In this document: piece after piece, positions 39,169-49,180 of the stretch
Layout of the letters: every line of letters begins with the position of its first letter
Numbering within the stretch: position 1 is the stretch's first letter
NCBI RefSeq assembly: GCF_904846675.1
Contig: NZ_CAJHBT010000013.1
Location: 1 to 64,000, forward strand
Length of the DNA: 64,000 bases
Source of the DNA: Psychrobacter urativorans
GTDB taxonomy: Bacteria > Pseudomonadota > Gammaproteobacteria > Pseudomonadales > Moraxellaceae
Reading direction: 5' to 3'
Notes under the pieces: model-generated
Seen by the model: the letters and a program-made list of their open reading frames with translations, nothing else
Told to the model about the DNA's origin: nothing
The model's database searches: none
Translations under genes and position numbers: made by a program

Positions 39169-39232
39169 CGTAAAGCAATTTAGTTTTTATAGTCGAATCC
39201 GAAGGCTTCCAATAGCATAAAACTGTATTGGG

Positions 39233-40672
39233 CTATAGGACTGGCCCCATAGTGGCGACGATATTATTCCAAACTCTATAAGCTAGCGGCCAGCTTTCTA
39301 CTTGTTCGCATTTTACTTCATCCGAGTCAGCAATATATTGATATTGTCGTTCGATAATATCAGCTGTTAGCGCTTTATCGCTCATCACCACATTATTTTC
39401 ATAGTTCAATTCGAAACTACGCAAGTCTAAATTGGTCGAGCCAATCAAACTGATCTCACCATCGACAGTTAAAGTTTTGGCATGTAGCAAGCCTGGCTTA
39501 TATTCATAAATTTTGACCCCAGCCTCAAGCAGTTGCCGATAATAACTATGGCTGGTAGCGGCAACCACAAAGGAGTCATTTTTTTTCGGGAAAATCATTG
39601 TCACCTCTACACCGCGATAAGCGGTCGCGCACAAGATACTGATCAATGAGTAATCCGGTACAAAGTAGGGCGTAGAGATAGTCAGTGTATGTTGAGCTTG
39701 GCTAATGAGTGCGCCCAAAAACTGCGGCGTTGATCCATGGCGCTGGGTGGGACCATCTGAAAATACTTGAGCGGCAAAGCCATCGGGTTTTACTTCGGTG
39801 TCGTAATAAAAGCTTTCGAGAGGTGTATCGGGATTTTCAGTTAACCAATCACTCGCAAAGAGCATTTGATTTTGGGCTACCACTGGCCCTTCAACCCGCA
39901 GCATAATATCTACCCAAGGGGCATATTTTGGCTTTGGCCGAAACTCAGGATCGGCACAATTGCGACTACCAGAATAGCCAATCTTACCGTCAATAACCGT
40001 AATCTTGCGGTGATTACGCAAATCAATTCGACTAAATAATAATACTTTTATAAAGTTTTTGATCGGTAGCGCCACACTGACTTGTACACCCGCGTCTTGC
40101 ATCTCCTTCCATGTTTTTGACCCTATCATCTTGCGCGAGCCCATCCCATCAACCATCGCTCGGCAAGTGACACCGCGCTTAGCAGCACGTATTAGCGCCT
40201 GCGCGGTATCAACACCCATCCCATCGGTTAGCCAAATATAGTACAGCACATGAATATGATCGGTCGCGGCATCAAAATCAGCAATCATTCGTACACTTGT
40301 CTCATCCGCATCTGTCATCAGTTCAGCGCGATTACCTAAGGTTGTATGAAAGCCCGTCACGCTAGCAGAATAGGCAAAAGCTGCTTGGTACTCCGGCTTA
40401 ATCGCTGCTGATAACGAGGCATCACTACCGAGCACTTCAGGATTATGAGTATGCAATTTCTTGATAATCTCGTCATGCTTGCGCGCAAAGTCTGGACCTA
40501 AATGAACTTCACCGAACATCCAATAGACCAGCACCCCAATATAAGGGAGCACAAATAGCACTACCAGCCACACCAGCCGCGCCGAGGAGGTCAAATCGTG
40601 GCGCGCTAATACCCGTAAGGAGATAAGCAGCAATAATATAAAATGAATGGTCAGCAGGATCTTCATTGCCAT
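39233..40672 (-). CDS. cls: Cardiolipin synthase
   Basis: Cls condenses phosphatidylglycerol (or PG with another lipid) to cardiolipin at the inner membrane. The 479-residue protein has two N-terminal membrane helices (about 3-22 and 34-55) and two phospholipase D domains. The first HKD motif is NHRKITVIDG near 218 and the second LHAKTLTVDG near 395, each followed by the usual GS and N residues. It is of the ClsA length. ATG 40666 is an alternative start two codons in. The gene is convergent with rlmA and stands alone. Confidence 0.94.
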   Translation of the reverse strand: MAMKILLTIHFILLLLISLRVLARHDLTSSARLVWLVVLFVLPYIGVLVYWMFGEVHLGPDFARKHDEIIKKLHTHNPEVLGSDASLSAAIKPEYQAAFAYSASVTGFHTTLGNRAELMTDADETSVRMIADFDAATDHIHVLYYIWLTDGMGVDTAQALIRAAKRGVTCRAMVDGMGSRKMIGSKTWKEMQDAGVQVSVALPIKNFIKVLLFSRIDLRNHRKITVIDGKIGYSGSRNCADPEFRPKPKYAPWVDIMLRVEGPVVAQNQMLFASDWLTENPDTPLESFYYDTEVKPDGFAAQVFSDGPTQRHGSTPQFLGALISQAQHTLTISTPYFVPDYSLISILCATAYRGVEVTMIFPKKNDSFVVAATSHSYYRQLLEAGVKIYEYKPGLLHAKTLTVDGEISLIGSTNLDLRSFELNYENNVVMSDKALTADIIERQYQYIADSDEVKCEQVESWPLAYRVWNNIVATMGPVL

Positions 40673-40831
40673 AGGGAGCGGTCCGTCGTGGTTATTTGAG
40701 ATATTTTTAGTTGCTAATTATAACGCACTCTAGACGAGTATAGGGTTGGCAATATATTAAAGGTATTATGGATAAAGAACTAAAGACTCTAAATTATCTA
40801 GGTTAAAAAGGGGTTTACAGGTAGTTTTAAA

Positions 40832-41020
40832 ATGAGTTTTGTTGTTGAAGTTGGGGACATAACTGAAAATCGATCAAACTATGTCAATCACTTATGTGAT
40901 AAATCTAGTAGTTATAATCGTATATGTTTTGCGTTTTTATTCAAAAAACTGTTATTGGATATGAGTAAATATGAAAATATACATGAAATAATTGGGTATA
41001 GGGTTTTTAATATGCTGTAG
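40832..41020 (+). CDS. Doubtful 62-residue open frame
   Basis: A short open frame starts at ATG 40832. The predicted product (MSFVVEVGDITENRSNYVNH at the start) has no recognised domain. No clear ribosome site precedes it. It lies in the 715-base gap between cls and the endonuclease gene, in very A+T-rich sequence. It may be non-coding or a decayed gene. Confidence 0.2.
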   Translation: MSFVVEVGDITENRSNYVNHLCDKSSSYNRICFAFLFKKLLLDMSKYENIHEIIGYRVFNML

Positions 41021-41104
41021 AGGATTTTCAAAAGAAGAAACAGTTAGACGAGGATATAAAGAAATACTAGAAGAGTAAAAGCAATGCGAAGTAGAATAAG
41101 AGAT

Positions 41105-41195
41105 TGGCGGTGAAGGAGGGATTCGAACCCTCGATACGCTATGAACGCATACACACTTTCCAGGCGTGCGGTTTCAGCCACTCACCCACTTCACC
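41105..41195 (-). tRNA. tRNA-Ser (anticodon GGA)
   Basis: A 91-base cloverleaf is present on the minus strand with encoded CCA and a long variable arm, as expected for serine tRNA. The acceptor stem GGTGAAG pairs with CTTCACC. The anticodon loop is CTGGAAA, with GGA as anticodon. The T arm GAGGGTTCGAATCCCTC is perfect. Confidence 0.96.
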
Positions 41196-41387
41196 GTATT
41201 ATAACGTTTGCAGACTGAGATCAGCTGCCATCTGTTATTTTAGACGGGTTAGTATAGCCGATTCTATTTAGAATGTCACGACTAACGCCTGCTAATAAAG
41301 AAAAATTTGCGACGTAGGCATATCTTTCTTTATTAGTAGACGCCTGCTAGGATAGCGTATTATAAGGTATAGAGAGTTGACGGTTAG

Positions 41388-42338
41388 ATGATAACTATAG
41401 ATAGACATAAAAATAGAAAGGATAAGGCGACCCATCCTCGGAGCGTGCGGGTGCGCACTACTAGTATAATATCGACGCTAATAAGTGTAGCAATAGCTAT
41501 TATTATAGGAATATTACCCGCGCAAGCTGAAGATTTATCTAAGTGCAGTGAGTCTTTTTATGGCGGTATTTACCCCGAATTTACCAACCATAAATTAAGT
41601 AAAAATACCCAAGCGCTATGTTTTAACGGCTTTGCAGTGATGTATTCTGATGTGACACGTACGCCGTTGTGGTCAGCAGAGTATTTGACGCGCAAGCGTT
41701 TGCAGCAAGCAAAAGAGATCAACCGTGACGATAGTTTTCACGAAGAGAGTCGGCTACCAAAGTCAGCTCGTGCCAAGCTATCGGACTATTCAGGCTCTGG
41801 CTTTGACCGTGGGCATTTATCACCGAATGGCGATATGGCAAATCGCAGTCAACAGTATGACAGCTTTAGTCTTGCTAATATTGCCCCGCAGTCACCACGG
41901 AATAATCGCTATATCTGGCGTAATATTGAGTCTGCTACCCGCTATATGACTCAGCAATATGGCGAGGTTTATACCATAACCGGTGTGGCGTTTACGAACA
42001 AAAAAATTCAGCGACTGCAAGGTCGCGTATTAGTACCAAGCCATTTTTTCAAAGCCGTCTATATCCCCGCAATCAATCGAGCAGGGGTTTATTATGCACC
42101 CAATGATGAGTCGGAGCGTATAGAGGTTATCAGTGTTGACGAGCTAACAGTGCGGACGGGTATTGACGTGTTACCCGTGCTTGACTATCAGGTAAAATCG
42201 CAAGCATTGGCGTTACCGCTAAAGGCTGGCGAAAAAATCGATGTGCCCGATGCCCAAGGTGTACCAAGCGAAGAGCCCGGTTGGATGCTTTTTGTTGTCG
42301 CCATTATTGATTGGGTGATGGTGCAATTACAAGCTTAA
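41388..42338 (+). CDS. Exported DNA/RNA non-specific endonuclease (NucA type)
   Basis: This is a 316-residue beta-beta-alpha-metal nuclease of the NucA/Serratia type. The N-terminal region has 28 basic residues, then a hydrophobic stretch (about 29-45) ending ILPAQAED, consistent with a signal peptide with a long n-region. The catalytic motif is FDRGHLSPNGDM near 140, with the His base. Later come NIAPQSPRNN and YTITGVAF. It would degrade DNA or RNA in the periplasm or outside the cell. The start is uncertain because the ribosome site is weak. The next small gene follows after 24 bases. Confidence 0.9.
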   Translation: MITIDRHKNRKDKATHPRSVRVRTTSIISTLISVAIAIIIGILPAQAEDLSKCSESFYGGIYPEFTNHKLSKNTQALCFNGFAVMYSDVTRTPLWSAEYLTRKRLQQAKEINRDDSFHEESRLPKSARAKLSDYSGSGFDRGHLSPNGDMANRSQQYDSFSLANIAPQSPRNNRYIWRNIESATRYMTQQYGEVYTITGVAFTNKKIQRLQGRVLVPSHFFKAVYIPAINRAGVYYAPNDESERIEVISVDELTVRTGIDVLPVLDYQVKSQALALPLKAGEKIDVPDAQGVPSEEPGWMLFVVAIIDWVMVQLQA

Positions 42339-42362
42339 CTACCAATTTCATAGGAAAAATAA

Positions 42363-42626
42363 ATGATTGAACCCTTTGCAAATAATCATCAAAGCATGCA
42401 AATTGGCGAGCTGGTCATCGAAAATCAAACCGAAAAAATCATTATTTACGGTGATATTGATTTATATTTGAATGCCTCAGGTCGTGAGCAAGCACAGCAA
42501 CTCCACGAACTTACTGGGAAGATTTTACAAGCTTTTGCCGATAATCCTGGTTATAGTAAAGATATCTCTGAGTCAAAAGATAATAATGACCAATCAGATG
42601 AAAGTATAGACAATCCATTCTTGTAA
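42363..42626 (+). CDS. Small hypothetical protein downstream of the endonuclease
   Basis: I do not recognise this 87-residue acidic protein. The core (about 14-60, IGELVIENQTEKIIIYGDIDLYLNAS) looks like a small beta-rich fold followed by a helix. The C-terminal 25 residues are low complexity (Asp, Ser, Asn). AGGAAAA eight bases before the ATG supports translation. The 24-base gap after the endonuclease suggests one transcript, but no functional link such as a nuclease inhibitor can be claimed from sequence alone. Confidence 0.65.
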   Translation: MIEPFANNHQSMQIGELVIENQTEKIIIYGDIDLYLNASGREQAQQLHELTGKILQAFADNPGYSKDISESKDNNDQSDESIDNPFL

Positions 42627-42817
42627 CTATTTGATATAGTTTTGATTTTATAGCAATAATAAGCTATAAAAAAACTACTGGGCAAAGGTTAGAAATTGCT
42701 TATAATAAGTTAAGAGGCGTTTATTTTAAGTAAATCATTAGAGTCACTGATTAGAATAACGAATAAGCGCCAATAATATTACGTTTTGAGTCATCATCGT
42801 ACGAAAGGAGTCGATCT

Positions 42818-43201
42818 ATGAAACTATTCACCAAAACCGCCTTAGCAGTTGCTGGGGTCAGCATGGCTACTATGGCGTTTGCCGCTGACCCCCTAGCCAA
42901 TACTACTTGGCAGACCTTTGACGAAGGCAAGCCTAAGGGTGTGGTAAAAATTACCGAATCCAATGGTGTGCTTACCGGTAAGCTGGTTAGTACAGTATCT
43001 GAAAAAGGCCAAAAATACGTCGGTATGACTATTATCTCTGATCTAAAAGCGGATGGTAATGGCAAATACAGTGGCGGCACGATTACCGATCCTGAAAAAA
43101 ATAAATCTTATCGCATGACTGCTAACTTAAATGGCAGCACCTTTGATCTAAAAGGTTATATTGGACCATTCTCACGTACCCAAACGTGGAAAAAGAAATA
43201 A
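42818..43201 (+). CDS. DUF2147 family exported protein
   Basis: This is a 127-residue protein with a clear signal peptide (MKLFTKTALAVAGVSMATMA, cleaved near FAA-DP). The mature part matches the DUF2147 pattern: a WQTFDEGKPKGVVKI start, GMTIISDLK, GGTITDPEKNKSYRM and a C-terminal GYIGPFSRTQTWKK. The family is thought to form small periplasmic beta-barrels; the role is unknown. A strong ribosome site (GAAAGGAG) precedes the ATG, suggesting good expression. A terminator follows. Confidence 0.85.
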   Translation: MKLFTKTALAVAGVSMATMAFAADPLANTTWQTFDEGKPKGVVKITESNGVLTGKLVSTVSEKGQKYVGMTIISDLKADGNGKYSGGTITDPEKNKSYRMTANLNGSTFDLKGYIGPFSRTQTWKKK

Positions 43202-43274
43202 ACTTGCAAACGTTAACGTTTATTTTCTAAAATGCTAGATTTCTAAAACATTAGATTAAAAGTTAAGTTCAATA

Positions 43275-43310
43275 AAAACCCCACATTGCCTATAGATGAT
43301 GCGGGGTTTT
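43275..43310. terminator. Terminator after the DUF2147 gene
   Basis: Twelve-base arms (43275-43286 and 43299-43310) with one mismatch flank a 12-base loop; the right arm ends in TTTT. A and T flanks could also serve the convergent P-II gene. Confidence 0.7.
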
Positions 43311-43373
43311 ATTATTCCGGTAAATGGCTTCAATAAGTGTCATAGGATAAAGACTGCCTAATTGACAATATTA

Positions 43374-44234
<861 letters not shown>

Positions 44235-45089
44235 TTAAGCTTTTGGGAAAAGAAGATAAGGCGTTTCGGTACTGCCCAGTAGCTTTTTGGTATCACTACC
44301 CCGGAGCAGCTCGCGCAGCCGTGATTGTCCAAACGCACCGGTCATTAGCATCCCGATATTGTGCTCACTTTGATAATAGTTCAATGCGGCACTGACATCG
44401 GGGCAGTCTAATAAGGCCTTTTTACAATTAATACCCGATTGTTTAAGGCGGGCATAAGCTTCGCGCAGGATATCGCAATTTTTGGAATTGTCTTTACCGA
44501 CCATCACGATATGAATAGTCAGCGCCCGAACCAGTGGGGTTTTACACAACCAGTTGAGCATTTTGTTTGAGGTGGCACGGTTATCGAAGGCGAATAAAGC
44601 CGTCGTTGGGGGTAAAAATGGGGTATGAGTCACCAAAATGGGGCATTGGCTTAAACGTATCAGCTGACTTAAGTTTGATTTGCAAGTAACATGATGGCCG
44701 ATGACAACCAATTGCGATTTCTCATCGACATAATCGAGGCTCGCACTGAGAGGTTCGTGTCGATGTAAGGTATAGATTTTACGCTTATGCCGATGCTGCT
44801 CGCAGTAAGCTGCTGCTTGATGCAGGAGTATTTTACCTTGCGCTTTTAGCTCAGAATTACTTAAATGCTCGTGACTGGTAAATTGATCTAGTAAGGTAGC
44901 TTCATCATCAATATTGAGGCAGCCTGAATAGTTGACCGCCGCCTTTTGCTGTAAGCTTGGTACCGCATGTAGCAGACCGATAGGTGCTTGCAGACGTGTC
45001 GATGCCCACATGCTGGCATCCAATACCGCTTGCACATGCTCTGGGCAGTCTAAACAAGCAATCACACTATCCGGTTTTAAGTTACTCAT
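44235..45089 (-). CDS. Tandem universal stress protein
   Basis: This is a 284-residue protein made of two UspA-like halves. The first (about 7-153) starts SVIACLDCPEHVQAVLDAS and contains LVVIGHH; the second (about 157-284) starts TALFAFDNRATSNKMLNWL and contains MLMTGAFGQSRLRELLRGSDTKKLL, where G-x-G-x2-R and S are the usual ATP-binding positions. It is therefore a UspE-type tandem protein. It lies 62 bases downstream of a SulP transporter on the same strand and is probably co-expressed with it. Confidence 0.9.
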   Translation of the reverse strand: MSNLKPDSVIACLDCPEHVQAVLDASMWASTRLQAPIGLLHAVPSLQQKAAVNYSGCLNIDDEATLLDQFTSHEHLSNSELKAQGKILLHQAAAYCEQHRHKRKIYTLHRHEPLSASLDYVDEKSQLVVIGHHVTCKSNLSQLIRLSQCPILVTHTPFLPPTTALFAFDNRATSNKMLNWLCKTPLVRALTIHIVMVGKDNSKNCDILREAYARLKQSGINCKKALLDCPDVSAALNYYQSEHNIGMLMTGAFGQSRLRELLRGSDTKKLLGSTETPYLLFPKA

Positions 45090-45151
45090 AAGGCAGCCAG
45101 GTCATCTTAATAATAAAAATACAGTCGAAATAAATGGCTAAATGTAACGAT

Positions 45152-46651
45152 TTAATCCAATAGCCCAATATCGCGGCGATCGTGGATAGAGAAGCGATCA
45201 ATCAGCGTACGACTGGCATTATTTAGCCCATCTACTTTGACATCAATACCTTCACGTTGCAAGCGCATGACCAGCTTGTCAAGCGTATCGACGGCGCTGA
45301 TATCCCAAAAATGCGCATTGCTGACATCAATATGAATGCTATCAAGCGCTTCTTTAGTATCAAAGCTGCTCAAGAATTGCGTGGTAGAAGCAAAGAATAC
45401 TTGACCTTGAACATAATAATAGCGGGTATTACTGCTGTCATCATACTCACTAAAGACTGTTAGGAATTGCCTGATTTTATTGGCGAAGGCTAAGGCCGAT
45501 AATAGGACGCCCACGCCCACACCATAAGCTAAGTTATGAGTAAATACGGTGGTCAATACCGTTGCTAACATCACAATATTAAAGGATATCGGATGAGTTT
45601 TAAACTCGCGAATTGACTGCCAGTTAAAAGTACCAATTGATACCATAATCATCACGGCCACTAAGGCAGCCATTGGAATCTGGCTGACCCATTCACTTAA
45701 AAACACCACCATAACTAACAGTACCACACCCGCAATTAGTGCTGATAAACGCGTACGGCCACCGGATTTGATGTTAATCATAGATTGCCCAATCATCGCA
45801 CAACCTGCCATACCACCAAAGAATCCAGAAACCACGTTAGCAATACCTTGACCACGGCATTCGCGATTTTTATTACTTGGGGTATCGGTCAGATCATCAA
45901 CAATCGTAGTCGTCATCATCGACTCAAGTAGACCTACAATCGCAAGCGTCAGAGAATAAGGCGCGATAATGAGTAAAGTATTCAAGTTCAAAGGAATGTC
46001 GGGCAGCAAAAATATCGGTAGCGAATCGGGTAAGTCACCCATGCTGCCCACATTACGAATATCCAAATTCATATACAGTGTAACTGCTGTAAGCCCGACG
46101 ATGCAAATCAAAGGGGATGGCAGGATACGACCAATTTTGGGAATCAATGGAAACAGATAAATGATGGCCAGCCCCGCTGCCGTCATAATATAGACAGTCA
46201 TGCCAACGCGCTCAGTCATCGGATTAAGCTCAGGTAGTTGGGCTGCAAATATCAAAATCGCTAGCGCATTAACGAAGCCAATCACCACAGAGCGCGACAC
46301 AAAACGCATCAAGTTGCCCAGTTTTAAGATGCCCATCACGATCTGAAAGACACCGCATAATAAGGTAGCCGCCAGTAAATATTGCAGCCCATAATCGGAG
46401 ACCAAATCGACCATTACCAATGCCATTGCACCGGTTGCCGCTGAAATCATTCCCGGACGCCCGCCCACAAAGCTAATCACGACCGCAATACAAAACGAGG
46501 CGTATAACCCTACTTTTGGATCGACGCCTGCGATAATAGAGAAGGCAATGGCTTCTGGAATCAACGCCAGTGCGACCACGATACCCGATAAAATATCGCC
46601 ACGAACGTTAGAGAACCACTCATCACGTAAGCTATCAACAAAAGATGTCAT
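45152..46651 (-). CDS. SulP family anion transporter
   Basis: This is a 499-residue inner-membrane transporter with 10-14 hydrophobic helices and a C-terminal STAS domain (about 400-495, [19 protein letters not shown]). The family signature [17 protein letters not shown] and the ATGAMALVM stretch are visible near the N-terminus. SulP proteins move sulfate, bicarbonate or other anions; the substrate cannot be told. ATG 46651 is used; TTG 46678 would add nine residues. It is followed by a universal stress protein gene. Confidence 0.92.
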   Translation of the reverse strand: MTSFVDSLRDEWFSNVRGDILSGIVVALALIPEAIAFSIIAGVDPKVGLYASFCIAVVISFVGGRPGMISAATGAMALVMVDLVSDYGLQYLLAATLLCGVFQIVMGILKLGNLMRFVSRSVVIGFVNALAILIFAAQLPELNPMTERVGMTVYIMTAAGLAIIYLFPLIPKIGRILPSPLICIVGLTAVTLYMNLDIRNVGSMGDLPDSLPIFLLPDIPLNLNTLLIIAPYSLTLAIVGLLESMMTTTIVDDLTDTPSNKNRECRGQGIANVVSGFFGGMAGCAMIGQSMINIKSGGRTRLSALIAGVVLLVMVVFLSEWVSQIPMAALVAVMIMVSIGTFNWQSIREFKTHPISFNIVMLATVLTTVFTHNLAYGVGVGVLLSALAFANKIRQFLTVFSEYDDSSNTRYYYVQGQVFFASTTQFLSSFDTKEALDSIHIDVSNAHFWDISAVDTLDKLVMRLQREGIDVKVDGLNNASRTLIDRFSIHDRRDIGLLD

Positions 46652-47270
46652 AAGTACACTGCATAAAGTTAGAGGCAAAAAAAGTAATCATCACCCATTG
46701 CTCATACCGTCTATTGATAATAAGAGTCAGTGGGAAATCTACTGCGTCGCTTAACAGATTAATGCTGTTAAGTGGTCTTGGGTTTTACATTCTAATATAG
46801 AATAAAAATTTAAAATAATGTAAAAATGGCTGCGATTATTTGTCATCGCAAGCAATCTTTGGACCACCAGCAAACGGGCTGTCAGATAAGACAACTGAGT
46901 CGCTGTTGAGCATATCTTTGCCATAGTTTAATGCTGCTATGAATAGTTGCTGAATATAGCGTGACAATAAGGTGATAATGGTCACAACATGCTAAACTAA
47001 AACGCCAAATTAGAGTGGCTATAAAAATATCAGCAAGTTATTATAAAAACATGCGCATAATAGCACAAAGAGATAAAAAAGCAGTACCGAAACATGAACG
47101 ATACCGCTATGATGCTTAGCATGATCTTTACTAAACCTCATCCCCAATAGCCCTTATATTCAATAGACCTGTACATACCATGCGTCTGCTCAATGCAGTT
47201 TTGTCAGCTAGGTAATTTGATCATTAAATAGTTTGATCGCTAAATAGATAGCCTCGTAAAAGGAAACAGT
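46652..47270. other. 619-base gap between the SulP gene and murD
   Basis: This gap carries the divergent promoters of the SulP transporter and murD. Near 46836-46985 the minus strand has a short coding-like frame, described separately. No tRNA or terminator was recognised. The murD side is A+T-rich and ends with AAAAGGAAA before the murD ATG. Confidence 0.4.
46836..46985 (-). CDS. Candidate 49-residue small protein
   Basis: A minus-strand frame runs from GTG 46985 to TAA 46836. The predicted product begins with a hydrophobic part (VTIITLLSRYIQQLFIAALN) and ends SPFAGGPKIACDDK. Codon choice looks like coding sequence. There is no strong ribosome site for the GTG, and the frame is closed by TAG six bases further up. 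It could be a small gene, or the 3' fragment of a longer one. I do not recognise the sequence. Confidence 0.3.
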   Translation of the reverse strand: MTIITLLSRYIQQLFIAALNYGKDMLNSDSVVLSDSPFAGGPKIACDDK

Positions 47271-48692
47271 ATGACGAATCTTGCCGCAACAGAATCATTA
47301 ATCCATAAAGACAATGGCCTACAAGTGGTGGTCGGATTAGGACAATCGGGGCTATCCGTAGCGCAATATCTGACCGCTCAAGGCTACCGAGTGGCAGTGA
47401 CGGACAATCAGAGCGCGCCAGCATTAGCGGATAAATTACCAGATGCAGTTGAGAGTCGTCAGTTCGGCGCAATTGATGGTGATCTGTTGCAACAAGCGGC
47501 ACGCATTATTATTAGCCCCGGTATCTCCCTTGATACCCCTGCAGTAGCGGCCGCTCGGCAAGCCAATATTCCCGTGGTTAGCGATATTCAGCTATTTTGT
47601 GAAGCTTGCCTAGTGCCAATAGTTGCTATCACTGGCTCTAATGCCAAAAGTACCGTCACCACCTTGCTTGGACAAATGGCGGCTGATGCCGGAATCAATG
47701 TCGGTGTCGGCGGCAATATTGGTGTACCTGCACTAAATTTACTTGCCAATACTGATATGCAGTTGGCCATACTTGAGCTGTCAAGCTTCCAGCTAGAAAC
47801 TGTGACTGGTTTGGGTGCGCAAGTAGCGACGGTTCTCAACATGTCGCCAGATCATTTGGATCGTCATGGAGATATGCTAGGCTATCATCAGGCCAAGCAT
47901 CGAATTTTTCAAGGGGCAAAATCAGTGGTCATCAACCGTGAAGATGCACTGACTCGTCCATTAGTAGCGGATAATTTGCCGCGATTGAGCATGGGTATTC
48001 ATGCGCCTGATAAAGACCAGTACGGTCTAATTACTGATGCTGACGGGCAGATTTATCTGGCGCGAGGTACAGAGCGCTTATTATCAGCGGACAAGCTACC
48101 GATTAAAGGTCGCCATAACCTACTCAATGCGCAAGCAGCTCTTGCCCTTGGCGAGCTGGCAGGCTTACCACTTGAGAGTATGCTGACCACGCTACAACAA
48201 TTCACCGGCCTTGATCATCGTTGCCAATATGTGACAACGGTAGCGGATATTGACTATTTTAATGATTCTAAAGGTACCAATATTGGCTCAACTATGGCAG
48301 CTGTTGAAGGCTTAGGGGCAGTATATGCTCACAAAGATGGCAAGCTGTTATTAATCTTAGGCGGTCAAGGTAAAGGCCAGCAGTTCGGTGAATTGACCCC
48401 TTTTATAAATCAATACGTCTGCCAATTGCTGTGTATTGGTGAAGACAGCTTACAGATTGAGCAGCATTTACGCGCCGCGAAGTTAAGTGATGAGGTGACG
48501 TTACATCAATGTCAGACCCTAGAGGGAGCCTTTGCGATCATTCAGCAAGTGACTTCTAGCAGTTTATCGCAAGTACAAGCGGTATTATTATCGCCGGCTT
48601 GTGCCAGTTTCGATCAGTTCAGCGGCTATGCGGCGCGTGGTGATTATTTTCGTCAATTGGTTACCGAATTAGAGACGGCCGCAGTTAACTAA
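47271..48692 (+). CDS. murD: UDP-MurNAc-L-alanine:D-glutamate ligase
   Basis: MurD adds D-glutamate to UDP-MurNAc-L-Ala. The 473-residue protein has the N-terminal UDP-binding GLGQSGLSVAQYL, the ATP loop AITGSNAKSTVTTLLGQM near 118, LELSSFQLE, NMSPDHLDRHGD and the C-terminal DSKGTNIGSTMAA, all as in MurD. AAAGGAAA precedes the ATG. It is separated from the rest of the dcw cluster in this window (ending at mraY, 38.1 kb) by 9 kb of unrelated genes, whereas in many bacteria murD follows mraY directly. Confidence 0.97.
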   Translation: MTNLAATESLIHKDNGLQVVVGLGQSGLSVAQYLTAQGYRVAVTDNQSAPALADKLPDAVESRQFGAIDGDLLQQAARIIISPGISLDTPAVAAARQANIPVVSDIQLFCEACLVPIVAITGSNAKSTVTTLLGQMAADAGINVGVGGNIGVPALNLLANTDMQLAILELSSFQLETVTGLGAQVATVLNMSPDHLDRHGDMLGYHQAKHRIFQGAKSVVINREDALTRPLVADNLPRLSMGIHAPDKDQYGLITDADGQIYLARGTERLLSADKLPIKGRHNLLNAQAALALGELAGLPLESMLTTLQQFTGLDHRCQYVTTVADIDYFNDSKGTNIGSTMAAVEGLGAVYAHKDGKLLLILGGQGKGQQFGELTPFINQYVCQLLCIGEDSLQIEQHLRAAKLSDEVTLHQCQTLEGAFAIIQQVTSSSLSQVQAVLLSPACASFDQFSGYAARGDYFRQLVTELETAAVN

Positions 48693-49180
48693 AAATTAGT
48701 ATTAATTAACGACTAAAGATAATGAGCGGTGACAAGCAGCTGATTTAAAAACAGGGTTGAACCACTTTAAAATAGATATAGTATAGCTGGAAGAAATTTT
48801 CGCTGTCTCTGGAGTGACGCAGTCACACAGCAAGCTAGAAAATTTTTACCAGTTATACGAAACTATGTGTATATCCATTTTATTCAGTTATGATTGTAGC
48901 TAATAACGCTAAGTAATAAATATTTTTCTCAATAAGATAAACTATTGTTTTGCTTAGTAATTACTGCTATTGTCAACAACTGAGCGGTTAGAGTTATAGC
49001 TAAGCTGGGCTAAACAATACAAGTGCTGAATCTTAATAGCATTAAGATAATGTAAGTCTTTTTACTCTTAACGGTAGCGGTTGTCTGCTGCTATTTATCT
49101 GTTATTATCTCTTTTATATTGTTTAAACGGTGGCGTTTAATAGACGCCTTGTTTCTTGTTTGTTAGTGTAATTAAAAATT
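48693..49180. other. 488-base gap between murD and ftsW
   Basis: Besides the 76-base palindromic element at 48782-48857, no gene or RNA was recognised. The second half is A+T-rich and probably contains the ftsW promoter. Confidence 0.45.
48782..48857. repeat. Imperfect palindromic element
   Basis: The outer arms (about 48782-48806 and 48827-48857) match as reverse complements with a few gaps: TATAGCTGG at the left end matches TATAACTGG read back from the right end, then an AAATTTTC core, then GCTGT. The centre holds a perfect GTGAC-GCA-GTCAC hairpin. No open frame lies inside. The form is that of a small intergenic palindrome or MITE-like element; no target duplication is obvious. Confidence 0.55.
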
